This document shows, one piece after another, positions 53,449-64,000 of a stretch of 64,000 nt of DNA; position 1 is the stretch's first letter, and each line of letters opens with the position of its first letter. The notes beneath the pieces were generated by a model. The model saw only the letters and a program-made list of their open reading frames with translations. It was not told the origin of the DNA and did not search any database. Origin of the DNA: Ectobius pallidus (Eukaryota; Arthropoda; Insecta; Blattodea; Ectobiidae); the NCBI GenBank assembly GCA_964059195.1, contig CAXKWD010000006.1, positions 9,106,530-9,170,529 of the forward strand, written 5' to 3'. A program made the position numbers and the translations under genes.

Positions 53449-54722
53449 GGGTGATTCTTCAAATACAGGAAAATTTGTGTTCCGGAGTGATATTTCCCTT
53501 CAAATTCAACTTTAAAAAAAAATTAAAATAAAAGTTTGTTTCTACTACTTCCATACTACAACTATCACTTTGAAATGTCACTAACTTTAAATTCTGATAT
53601 TCCAAAATCAAATTTAATTCAATGAAATGTCATCCACATGCCCTGTCCCAAACCTCGGTTTTGTATATTCTAATGCATTTTTCCACAAAACAAAATGTTA
53701 TTTCCTTTTCAACTTTTTTTCCTGTCAATGAGTATGAATGTGTGTGTCTATTAACCCCTAAAAAATAAAATGAAATAAAATTGTCACCCCACCTAATGAA
53801 CATAAAGAATGTCCCAAGGGTTTTTGGTCATCCACATGGCTGAAAAGAATGGAATTTTTTCTGCAGAAATGAGAAATTTGTATAACTGGCAACAGTGTTA
53901 GAAAGCCAACAGGGCAGCTTGTGGTTGAATTGTACGGTTGAATTTTGCTTGCTTACAAACAGTTTGGGATTAACAAAGGACTTTGCATCATTTTCAAGGA
54001 AAGCGTTTTTATTCCCCGTCATTAACAATGGCTTCTAGAAAGTAGGCAGAAAGTGAATATTAATTAATTTTGATTATGCACTATGATAAACCTTCCAATT
54101 CAAAGTACTTGACTGAAGTTGAGCTTACAGAGGTTTAGGAATGGCTTGCTGAGACCACTTAAACTCCTTTTTTGTCATCCACATGCCTGATTTTTGTGTC
54201 ATCCATATGTCTCATGAAGGGGTATGTGGATGACTCTGAACTCATGTAGATGATAAATGTAGGATACTATTGTGTTTGCGGTGTCTGTGACCTGTACTTA
54301 AGATCTTAAAACTGATTAAATGAATTTCTGCTTGATTCCCCCCTCCCCAAAACCATAAAAACACAGTCTCGTTAAAATTACATTAATTCCGGAGTATGCA
54401 CACAAATTTGCAAATTTGGTGCAAAATTAACTGAAGTATGCTGAGAAAAATATGAAATCACATAAAGAAAATCAGATTGTTGCCAAAGTTCGTCATTAAT
54501 GTGGCCTTCTGCCATCCACATGTACACGGATGTCATCCACATGGCTTTAAAAAAATAAAGAAATTAAAATAAATAAAAATATAAACATTTAAGCTCTGCT
54601 GGTGTCATATAAAAATCAAGTAACCCCTGAAGTATTTTAGTGATTTTTTTTAGATTTTTTAAACAAAGTAAAAAATTTGGATTTTACACACTCCAAATTT
54701 TCCCGTATTTGAAGAATCACCC
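53449..54722. mobile_element. Non-autonomous DNA element, TIR gggtgattcttcaaatac, 4-bp TSD
   Basis: The ends gggtgattcttcaaatacag and its reverse complement are flanked by acct (53445-53448 and 54723-54726). The interior carries tcatccacatg about six times in both orientations. No transposase ORF remains. A 4-bp TSD would fit families such as Sola or Chapaev; I cannot choose. Confidence 0.65.
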
Positions 54723-54907
54723 ACCTATGAATTGACTTAAGCGATGCTTTATATATTTGTTTCCATGTGCCTTTCGTAAAACTTGCGTCACCCAAATCCT
54801 ACCAGACAGATTCACTCAGCAAACTTTCAAAACCTATCAATGTCAACATGGAGATCGATAAGTAGACCACAATCAACCAGAGTATTTAATTTGTTTTCTG
54901 TTTGCAG

Positions 54908-55120
54908 GTGGTTACCATGGCAGCCAAGCCTCTTATTCCGCACCTCAAGGAGAGAATCAAGATACTGGAGGAGCATTCCAAAAAATTAGAAACAAGTCTT
55001 GAGGATCAATCAAGTAGGATTAGGAATCTGGAAGCAAAATCAGAAGAGGCTCAAAATCATTTAGCCATCAAGGAAGAGTTCTGTCATGAGTTGGTGTCTG
55101 GGTTGAAGGATGGAGATCAG
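54908..55120 (+). CDS. Host-gene exon encoding a coiled-coil segment
   Basis: A pyrimidine-rich acceptor (ttgttttctgtttgcag) ends at 54907, and a donor cag|gtatat begins at 55121. The exon is 213 bp, phase 0 on both sides, fully open, and codes 71 residues including KPLIPHLKERIKILEEHSKK, DQSSRIRNLEAK and KEEFCHELVSGL, with a heptad-like charged and leucine pattern over most of its length. An ATG in strong context (gttaccatgg, 54917) may be the start or an internal Met. I do not recognise the protein. Codon use and splice signals distinguish it from the surrounding transposons. The rest of the gene must lie outside the window or in exons I could not find. Confidence 0.7.
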
Positions 55121-55785
55121 GTATATTTAGTGTCTGTATGTGTGTGGTTTTTTTTTTAACTGAATAAATACATCAGCATCCCATCACTGTGGCGTTATTA
55201 CATCACATGTTACATGGCAGTATAATATTGCATATTTTAAATCAGAAATATTTTTTAAGGGTTTCCATCTAGAGTAACTAAGAAAACTGGCAAGGAATAA
55301 AAGGAATATTTATATTGGGAAAGTAGACCCTTTTTACTGTCAATGCTTTGTTTACTGTGAGATAAATGACGAACTATCATTTAAATTTCATAAGAGTTTT
55401 TCAGTAATTGTGAATGGTGCGCTTAAGGTTCAAAATCGCATTGCACCACCTTGTCACATGATCGTAGTGTTGATTCCAATGCTTGTGGACTGTGTACATG
55501 CATCATAGGTTGTGACCGCGTACAAGCAGAGATTCTGTTATCTAATTAATAGTGCCTAAGAATGCGAAAGGTTATAATATTTATACAAAATCTTTTAGAG
55601 AGAAAAATTCTTTAAAATGTTTATTCGAATAACATACATTGTTTCATGTCACTCGTAAAATTCGCTTTTACTAGTGAATAACCTTAAATTTTGCAGAGGT
55701 AGCATCCCCATTTTGGGGCGAAGGGCCTCCAAGTGGAGGTTTCTGTTTACCAATGTGAATTATGTTACGCTTATTTTCCTAGAGA
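55121..55785 (+). other. Probable intron sequence after the coiled-coil exon
   Basis: Begins with the splice donor gtatatttag. AT-rich with no ORF of note before the Mutator-like element. Confidence 0.5.
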
Positions 55786-55794
55786 GGGCAGAGG

Positions 55795-57965
55795 CAAGAT
55801 CGGTAAACTATACAGGTTGCGTATTCCAGGATAGACCAATCGCAGCACTTGAGTGCATGACATCACCAGATTCCAGGTTTCACAATTCCAGCTTTTACTC
55901 AGTCTAGAAAATCCTTACACCGCGTGATTAAACTCATAACCTTTAATTAACCCCTGGTCGGATTCCTGTGAAATTTGTACAGAAATAATCTACACACAAC
56001 AACCCTACGAATGGTTAAAACAGAGCCTTAAAAAAGCGGACACAAATGTTTTTATTTCATTTTATAAACATCACCCGTTACGCAAAATTCATGGAGGGAG
56101 AAGCGAATTTCACTATGCGACAATTTTTTGTATTTTTGTGTCCCGAAAAAACTTTAAGCGAGAAAGTTTTTGTGAAATAATTGAATTTTGATACAAATGA
56201 AGTTCCAGCTCTATATCTCGAATGGTTTACGAGTAATTGAGTGGTAATTATTCCGGGAGCTTCAGTTGTCGGAGTGATTTGTGACGACCGTGAAATGTTC
56301 AGGAAGAAGCATATTTGACTATGAGACAATTTTTTTATTTCTGTGACCAGAAAATGATTCAAGCATGTAAGCTTTAGGGAAATATTTGAATTTTATTATA
56401 CATCAAGTACCACGTTTATATTTTGAAAGGTTTACGAGTAATAGAGTGGTAATTACTCCAGGCGCTAAAGCTATCGGAACGGTACAGAGGTCTTTTTGTT
56501 CTTTAAAATAGGCCTACTAGCAATTACGTAAAAATCCTTAATTATTTTAATCGTGGACTCAATAATAAAGGATATTAACTGACTACTTGTACCCATACTG
56601 AAAGATTTACCCGCTGGGGAAAAGGAATGAATTAAACTTTTTCCTAATCTTGTAAATCTGCACTACTGTTATTTAGATATTTGTTGAATTATTTTTTTTT
56701 TTTTTATCCTTTGTGCTAGTAACTTTTGTGTCTACTTACCTTAATTTCATTCTGAAGAAACGCCAAATATTGCCTTGTTGCAGACTAATTTTCATTCCTC
56801 AATAAAAATATGCTTTCAAGTGCAATTGAAGAATTAATGTTCAATAATGATATTCTTCGGAGGTACCTTTTTATTTAGTCATCCCGATATAGCTGCGCAT
56901 ATAAAGCCAAACAAAGTTCTGTAGACCTAAAAGCCCATGTAAATATGATTAATAACAATTACAACAACAATGAATAATAATAATAATAATAATAATAGTA
57001 TAATATATTATTTACCTTTTTCTCTTAGTTTTTTTTTTCCTTGGTAAATTCAGCAGTTCAGCTTTGAAATCCCTTTCGTAATCCTGCTCCGTGAAGTGCA
57101 AGGAACAAAATTCTGCTTGTATCAGGATTCCAAGAATCATTTCTTCGGCAAGCAACAATCCATTGCTTGCGAACATGTTTGATTTTTGGAAAGACATGGA
57201 ACGAAATGTTACAGTCAAGCTTCTTGCAATCTGAGAAATTACTGTTACACACTGGAAATTAATGTTACACACGGCCACAGCAATCTCTGGCCCGGCATAA
57301 TGTTTCAGTTATTTTTACATTCTAAAGCACTTTCTAATTGTACTATTAAAAACAATATGTATTGGTAATCTCTATCCTAAAAGACTACGGTCAAGTGGCC
57401 GAGATCAGTAGGTACAAAAGCCTTGTCAGCGGCACCATGCTCTCTACTGTCATGCTGAAGCGCCAAATCATTCTGACAGCTGAAGCACGCGGAATAATTT
57501 CCACTCAATTACTCGTAAACCATTTAAGATATAAAGATGGTACTTCATTTACAACAAAATTCAATTATTTCTCTAAAACTTTCTCGCTTGAAGTTTTTTT
57601 GGGACACAAAAATACAAAAAATTGCCGCATAGTGAAATTTGCTTCTCCCTCCATGAATTTTGTGTAACGGGTGATGTTTATAAAATGAAATAAAAACATT
57701 TGTGTCCGCTTTTTTAAGGCTCTGTTTTAACCATCAGTAGGGCTGATGTGTGTAGATTATTCCTGCACATATTTCACAGGAATCCGACTAATGGTTAATT
57801 AAAGGTTACAAATTTAATCACGTGGTGTAAGGATTTTCTAGACTGAGTAAAAGCTGGAATTGCGAGATTTGGAATCTGGTGATGTCACGCATCTCGCCTG
57901 CTCGCCGCAACCCCCTGTCATATAAACTCGCCGGAATATGCTACCTCTGTAGTTTACAAGCCTTG
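55795..57965. mobile_element. Mutator-like foldback element (MULE), copy 2, with captured THAP exon
   Basis: Perfect 9-bp direct repeats gggcagagg (55786-55794 and 57966-57974). Ends caagatcggtaaact and agtttacaagccttg equal those of copy 1 (35878-38407), and outer ~950 and ~700 bp are shared. The core (about 56740-57255) is different from copy 1 and contains a THAP-domain exon (-). The element sits in the presumed intron downstream of the coiled-coil exon. Confidence 0.85.
57016..57252 (-). pseudogene. Captured THAP-domain exon with one frameshift
   Basis: On the minus strand one frame gives CKKLDCNISFHVFPK and RKQWIVACRRNDSWNPDTSR, and the next frame continues with CSLHFTEQDYERDFKAELLN and a Lys/Arg tail. 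Joined by position this is the C2CH order of a THAP zinc finger, interrupted by one extra T near 57100. At 57014-57016 the reading ends in aaaag|gtaaat, a splice-donor form, as if a genomic exon had been taken up. THAP proteins bind DNA; this fragment has no downstream effector. It differs clearly from the THAP frame at 46799. Confidence 0.7.
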
Positions 57966-57974
57966 GGGCAGAGG

Positions 57975-58262
57975 GACAGGTGGTAAGCCCATTGCCCCTT
58001 AACCCCCCTCTGGAAACTAAGGTCTTACTTGGACATGAAAGGGCTGAGAAATTTTGTTCAGAAGCTCTACTTTAGGCTTGGAGTTCTTTTATGTGCCATA
58101 AATCTACAACACGGGCCCCCCAGCTTAAAATCCCTCCTGGAAGACTCCTTGCCCAGGATTTTTACATCCCGAAAAACCCATTGACTCCGGCCGGGTTTGA
58201 TCCTGCGACCTTCGGTTCTAGAGGCGGGCATGCTACCTCCAGACCACCGCAGCCAACTAGAG
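57975..58262 (-). mobile_element. tRNA-derived SINE, family D
   Basis: On the minus strand the head has gcggtggtctggaggtagca (A box) and gaaggtcgcaggatcaaacc (B box), then ccggccggagtcaatgggtt and a unique body ending near ttaaggggcaatgggcttac. No other copy was found in the window. Confidence 0.65.
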
Positions 58263-58505
58263 ATAGCATAATATTTACAAAATAATGTATTACTTCAACT
58301 TTCATTACTTAACTATACCAGCACATAGCTTACATTCTTATTACGTAACTGCACAAGACAGGCACATAAAACTCCAACTGTAAAGAGTTTCAGAATAAAT
58401 TTGAGAGGTCGGGGAAGGTAGTGCTAACCCATACAAACCTAATTTTAGATGTTACATTTTTAAAGTTTACTCAAATTTGCAAATCTTATATATATATATA
58501 TATAC
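58263..58505. other. Spacer ending in (TA)n
   Basis: No gene; a short (TA)n tract lies at 58489-58504. Confidence 0.5.
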
Positions 58506-59218
58506 ACAGTGTGTCCCACGCAAGAGTTGGCCAATGACGCGGGTTCGTGCGGCGCGGCGGGCACAGCTCCAACTCCCGAGCGATCGGGTGAAATATCTAC
58601 GCTAATAATGCCGCGATGGGTGTAATGGTTCAGGTTCTCACATTTATGGTTGGAATTACAATGAAAATAACCATGTACCTCATCACAAGAGGTGTTGGAA
58701 ATGTTCTCCTCTTGCATCCACACAATACTGGCAGCTTTTTAGGAAATTTTCTTTCACGCGGATAAGTTCAGCTTCCGAGACAAGAGTGCATTTCTCTTGT
58801 GATAGGCCTACGTGATATTGTCTTTAAGTTCTTCTAACAGTATGTGAATATTATTCACGGGGAAACTTGAAAAATAAAGTGTAGGCCTATAGGTCAATTT
58901 CCCAATACATTAGAACAACTTAAAGACAATATCACAAGTGAAATTAACTTTATCTCGGAAGCTGAACTTATGCGCGTGAAAGAAAATTTCCTAACAAATT
59001 CCTAAAATGCAAGAGGAGAACATTTCCAACATCTCTTGTGATGAGGTATGTGTTTATTTTCTTTGTAATTTTAACTGTAAATGTGAGAACCTGAATCGTT
59101 ACACTCATCGCGGCATTATTAGCATAGATATTTCACCCGATCGCTCGGGAGTTGGAGCTGTGCCCGCCGAGCCGCAGGAAGCCGCATCATTGGTCAACTC
59201 TTGCGTGGGACACACTGT
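58506..59218. mobile_element. Foldback MITE, ~310-bp arms, in a TA tract
   Basis: Starts acagtgtgtcccacgcaaga and ends with the complement, bounded by (TA)n on both sides. Arms of about 310 bp show ~90% match by eye (for example actcccgagcgatcgggtga inverted at 59136-59155). The loop lies near 58850-58895. ORFs read through the arms appear twice and are by-products. The acagtgtgtcc end and TA context suggest a Tc1/mariner-type MITE. Confidence 0.7.
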
Positions 59219-59464
59219 ATATATATAAGTAGTATGGTTTTGCCGATGACTCCTATGGTGGGGCCCGATACTGTCCCGCAACACATGGTGGGGCAGGGGC
59301 AAAGTCCATCTCGCAGCGTGTTGCAGGGGCAAAGTCCGCAAATGACGTCATCCAAGATGGCGGCGCGCTAGACCACGTGACCAGAAGTAGGTTTCGTATT
59401 ACAGCACGGTTCCCACGAAGCGGAAATGCAACGTCATCATTATATTTCTCCATACAAGTTTTCA
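59219..59464. other. Unassigned stretch with a duplicated ggggcaaagtcc word
   Basis: gcaggggcaaagtcc occurs twice (59295 and 59325 region), followed by a GC-rich patch. No gene. Confidence 0.35.
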
Positions 59465-59551
59465 GTAAGATGTTTATTTCACTATGGTCCTGGGATCGAC
59501 TCAACCTGGAGTAAATGCGACCGTTGCCTAAGGCTGTTAACCTTATTATTA

Positions 59552-59588
<37 letters not shown>

Positions 59589-61280
59589 TATATTACTTTT
59601 TTTTTCTTTCTTTCTTTTTTTACACATCGAATTCTAAAAGATACTAAGATAGCACATATTTCATTTCTTCAAGTATTTTTTATAATTATATTTCACTGTA
59701 CATTTTTTCTGTAAGATGTATATTTATCTAAAACATTAATTTTTCACTATGGCCCTGGGGTCGACTCAGCCTCTAACAGAATCCTGGAGTAAAGGCGGCC
59801 GGTGCGTAGGGCTGACAACCTTAACATACATATTATTATTATTATTATTGTTATTATTATTATTATTATTATCATCGTTATTTTTTCTTTCTTTCTTTCT
59901 TTTCTTTTTCATTTTTTACACATTCAAGTCTAACAGATATTAAGATAGCACATATTTTAAACCTTCAAGTATTTTTTTTTTTATAATTATATTTCACCAT
60001 ACAGTTTTTCCGTAAGATGTCTATTTTAGCCCTGGGCCGACTCAGCTTCGTTCTTGCAGGTTAGCGTTTAATATAATTTTCACTTTAATCCTAGGGTAAA
60101 GGCGGCCGGTGCGTAAGCCTCATCATAAGTACAAAGAGGGAATAATATTATTTTATACATAATTATTCATATACGTATCGGTTTTGTAAAGGAAGCGAGC
60201 AAATAATATCCATGATTGATTTAAACATATGGAACTAACTTTATTTCAACGTTTTGCTGAGTTAAGCTATTCTTTACAGATAAGATTTCTACTCGCCTCA
60301 TCTCACTGTATAGCGGTCATATGCTGATGTAGTAATTTTTATCATGAGCACAGGTGATACAACTTCATTCTGTTTAATATTCCAATCGTTACGCCATATA
60401 TGTGTTATAACAGTGATCTCAGTCCTTTCGCTTTAATTATTAAAATTTTTATTCGATGCGTATTACCTATAACGATTTTTATATAATAAACCTATGTTTC
60501 ATCTCTGAACGATATCACGTTACATGTTATACAACTTAATAAATACGGCATTATTCATAGGCGTTTTGTAAAGTCAGTGTTTTCTCAACGTAGAACCGTG
60601 TCACAACGTATGGAGATTTTGCCGTCATAAACGGGAAGTTTGCTGACCTTCACATACAGGACGGGTGAGATTTGCAAACGCATGAATTCTTTTTATACCA
60701 GCCTCAACACCGTACAACGTATGGTATTATTTTGATCAGTGATTTAACTTTTAATACAATGTTATGCTTTACCTGCTAATCTGATGCGATGTATTTACGA
60801 ATTGATCATATTTTTGTATATAATAATATTACATTATTTTGCTTTTCAATTTGTTTCATACCGATATATTTTAAATTCTTCTTGAAGCGATTTCTTCCTA
60901 TTTCTATGATTACCTATGATTTTACCTATTTTCTATGAATACCTATGATTTCTATGTATAATGTAATAAAACTTTGTTTCATCTCTGTTCGATCTCACTT
61001 TATTTTTATTTTTTTTATTTTTTTATAATTATATTCCACATACAATTTTATCCATAAGATGTCTATTTCTCTAAAACCTAGCCCTGGGGACGATTCAGTC
61101 TGGGTTTGCTGGCTAGCGTATAATTTAAAACAATAATTTTCACTTTGGTCCTAGGGTAAAGGCAGCCATTGCGTAAGGCTGGTAACCTTATCGTACCTTA
61201 TTATTATTATCATATTTCTTCTTTGTTTACACATCAAATTCTAAAAGATGTAGCAATAGCCATTAATACATTTTTATAAT
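59465..61280 (+). repeat. Degenerate tandem array of a SINE-B central domain
   Basis: Four units start with gtaagatgt-like words at about 59465, 59710, 60011 and 61051. Each carries a gccctgggg(t)cgactcagc-like core, ggtaaaggcggccggtgcgt, then ATT- and TTTC-rich tracts and, in the better-kept units, ctaaaagatactaagatagc. The core equals the central segment of SINE B (26883-27166), without tRNA heads. Unit 3 is lengthened by ~0.75 kb, parts of which (for example ggtgatac..ttcattctgtttaatat) return in diverged form near 61560-61720. The array therefore seems to have grown by duplication. Confidence 0.65.
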
Positions 61281-62089
61281 TATGACAGCGGTTGGTTTTT
61301 ATCTGCTGACATAAGCCAACACATAAGATAACTATTTCCCTATATCATCTTTTTTCTGAGATGGACTCGGCCTCAGTCGTTGTATAAAATGTTAATCTCT
61401 TTGTACTATTGTCTCAAACCCTTGGTCTGTATACGCAAAACAACGTAATAAATGCGACATTATTCATAGACTTTTGTAAAATATATTAAAAACCTGTATT
61501 AAGTTTTATACTCATACGTTATAAACAGCGAAGATTTCTGCTAGCCTTGTGTCAATGCAGAGAGAGTTTACCGAATAAGCTAACCTTAACAGATAGCATT
61601 TTTGCTGATGTAAGATTACGATAGCAAGTATTTTTATCGATTGCATAGGTGATACTTATGCATTCAGTCTCTTTAAATCTTCATTCGTTATGTTACCTCA
61701 TCTCTCCCTTTAAATCCTCTTCTCAGTCATTATGTCTTAATCTTTCTGTATTACCTAATGCTTTTATTGATTTATTGTTTCATTCTCCGCTTTGAATAAC
61801 CTAATACGCCAACATCTATTTCATTCATAATTATGTACTATGAATTCTCATCGCTGAGGGGGAGAGTAAGTGGAAGGTAGTCTACATTTACATTTCACAA
61901 TACCAAGAGCACATGTCTTCCAAGCAGGTCAGCTCTCTAAACTCCAAGTTATGCGTTTTTTTTCAATTATGTAATCAGACGTATCCTCAAACATAAGGTT
62001 AATTTTGAAATTTCTTTATTCATATGCCTTATGTGTATGATTTATTAATCTTTATGTATAATATTATGCTGTCCACATGCCCACCACAC
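61281..62089. other. AT-rich stretch with diverged duplicates of 60240-60560
   Basis: Words such as aataaatgcgacattattcatag (compare 60540-60562) and gctgatgta..tttttatc mark an old duplication. No ORF. Confidence 0.5.
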
Positions 62090-62182
62090 AATCTACCATC
62101 TGTCTATGGTTGATGATGCAGCGGTCGAGTGGTAGGTCAAATCCCTTCAGAGATGTAGCGCCACAGAGTTTTGGAGTTTAGC
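62090..62182 (+). mobile_element. 3' fragment of SINE C
   Basis: gatgcagcggtcgagtggta, then gatgtagcgccacagagttt, matches the last ~80 bp of the copy at 20000-20317. The head is missing. Confidence 0.7.
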
Positions 62183-63937
62183 TGCTTAAATATACACTAC
62201 CTATTTTTTATGCACGATGCTTTCATTCTCCGTTCTGGAACGGACTTGGTCAAAATGTTTACTTTATACATCTAATTTTTAAAAAAATCACGTAACAGTC
62301 CTATTACAAATAGTAGAAACTCAAAATAGCTGGAGGTTCAAGTTTTCCAAACTCACAATTTTTTCCATATTTAGACTTTGAATTAAAATTATGTTTTTTA
62401 TTTTACAAGATCAGCATTAATTTTTACTATGAACCACAACGGTGGCGCGGGGTCCTAACACCATCATGTTTGAATTAGTTTCTTAGCTTTCCACTGATGT
62501 TTAACTGAACCTACACAATAGTCCATCAATTTTTTCTTTTTATCATACAACCTACCTAATTATCCTCACAAAATGGGATTATTACCAAGTTAACATACAT
62601 TTTTTATATAATACATCACAAGTTTAGCGGTTAAAGATAATATGCTTAAGTTCTCATCATTACTTAAAATGCCTTTGAACTCGACATGTTCATCATTCCA
62701 GTCTTAGACCTAATATTTTAAATGCACTTGATACAAATATAATTTTTTACGAGATCTTTATCATAATTTACAGAGCACCTAATAGTTATTTGTAATATTG
62801 TTTTAAATTTAAAGTCATTGTATCCGCTAGTCTTCACAATATTTCATTTTAATTTTTCGGTTATGTTTGTTCTATATAGGTATTCCATTTCTACAGTCAA
62901 GCTATCCCTAAGAAGTACTCTTTTATTACTTCAGGTTTGGTATAGAACATTATATTCTTCCATAACTTTTCTTAGAGTTCTTTGTATGTTTTTCCTTAAC
63001 GCTATGGTAATAATATTCTAGTAGATAAGGGTTCAGTTTTTGCATTTCATTCATGTATGTGAAATAGAAATAAAAATTATAAATGAGTTTCTTCAGGTTC
63101 ATACACATAATATACATTACATTTCAAATATTATATCGAGATATTCATCGGAATCCATCAAACTCTTACCTTTATCCCACAATCTATACATCTTTTATAT
63201 ATTGTACAGCATAGTGGATATCATTTTGAAATTACTTTTTACATATAAAATTATCGACTATTTTATGTTTACGCTATATGTTTAAGTACTTGCTCTACGT
63301 TTTTACATAAATTCATTATAAGTATCAAATTTTCCACATAAATTAGCGAAAATAACGAAGTTTGCTCGTAAAATAACTATAAATATCGACTTTTATACAT
63401 AGAAATGTGAAAAATTACACAATCACATACACACATAACACAAACACCTCATTTCTAGTAGAGTAGACCTACATTTCACACACATATAAATGATACTTCA
63501 TTTTAAACTAGGAATTGATAGTTATTGAGAAACACATACCAGATCTACAGGTTGCTGTCAATATTCTGGAGGATATAACACGAAGCATACTATACAACAT
63601 TCATCACTCTTTTTTTACATAATTAACTCTAAATTCAGTTAATAGAGGACTATGTGATGGAAATATTTAAGTAGGGTTATTCCATTCTTGACACTGAATA
63701 GAGAGGGTCTCGATGTCTTACACTATAAGTTGAGTTATGAATGATGGATGAACGTTCGCGATCACTCTGAAACTGCATTCTACATACAAGTGTTGTAATC
63801 TTAGTAGTCTTGCTAACATTAACCTGTTGCTCTTTACCTATGATTCAACAAGTAATATGTGTAAGATATGATTAAAATGATCTTTTTGTTAGACATCCTG
63901 AGAGTTGATGTATAGTAAATATACAACTCCATTCCTA
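62183..63937. other. AT-rich sequence without recognisable features
   Basis: No convincing ORF, RNA, splice-bounded exon or repeat family was seen in this stretch. Short ORFs encode low-complexity hydrophobic peptides and are not supported. Confidence 0.5.
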
Positions 63938-64000
63938 GAAGACCAAGACCAAGACCGAGAAACAAGACCAAGACCAAGACCGAGACCGAGACCAAGACCG
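63938..64000. repeat. Hexamer tandem repeat (aagacc/gagacc), open at the window edge
   Basis: About ten units alternating aagacc and gagacc with one irregular unit. The array continues past the window. Confidence 0.9.

Noticed and set aside
58460..59228. ORFs with QEENISN..SCDEV in both orientations
   Set aside because: They are the two arms of the foldback MITE; repetition comes from the inverted repeat.

Overview
The window looks like repeat-dominated animal DNA, most likely from an arthropod with a large genome. It is AT-rich and contains non-LTR and Penelope-like retrotransposons, several tRNA-derived SINE families, hAT, mariner, Harbinger, Kolobok-like and Mutator-like DNA elements, and abundant trinucleotide microsatellites. 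Frequent 'taggcctac'-type words and the SINE types would suit a polyneopteran insect such as a cockroach or termite, but that is a weak guess. There is no operon structure, rRNA, functional tRNA gene or CRISPR array. The only piece that looks like an ordinary host gene is one small coiled-coil exon (54908-55120, +) with good splice sites. Much of the rest may be intron or intergenic sequence filled by transposons.

Layout. 1-5965: a giant foldback element whose left arm was broken by a retrotransposon fragment, itself broken by a DNA element. 7262-9178: a repeat related to that foldback, then an inverted-repeat element carrying a SINE. 9388-17116: a second large foldback with a ~4.4 kb CR1/Jockey-type non-LTR element (ORF2 12778-15534) at its apex and a 258-bp hAT MITE in one arm. 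17590-20317: a TA-flanked element with a broken helix-turn-helix transposase and two SINEs, then a full SINE. 21183-24219: a non-LTR element with an intact 935-codon EN-RT ORF (-). 24487-27296: a GC-rich foldback containing a hAT MITE, then a SINE nested in a SINE. 28075-30412: an I-like RT-RNase H element (-). 30470-33105: minisatellite and ~147-bp satellite.

33112-48735 is the most layered part, a set of nested insertions that can be ordered by target-site duplications (TSDs). One nest is hAT (34903-39727) > mariner (35640-38987) > Mutator-like foldback (35878-38407). A separate hAT-like element (39898-41620) holds the second 258-bp MITE. A Harbinger-like element (42212-48484) holds two hAT-like elements plus a third (45029-48149), which holds a Kolobok-like TTAA element (45558-48006), which holds a TTAA MITE. 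The Kolobok-like element carries a broken THAP-domain gene and, convergent to it, an ORF resembling the P2X7-receptor C-terminal cysteine domain.

48735-64000: minisatellites, an RT fragment, a segmental duplication built on a SINE, a Penelope-like GIY-YIG ORF and a palindrome with hammerhead-like core words, a 4-bp-TSD element, the host exon, a second Mutator-like copy that seems to have captured a THAP exon, another SINE, a foldback MITE, and a tandem array built on a SINE central domain. The last kilobases are AT-rich and featureless until a hexamer repeat at the edge.

All calls come from reading the sequence. Family names rest on remembered protein motifs and on TSD and TIR structure, not on database searches.
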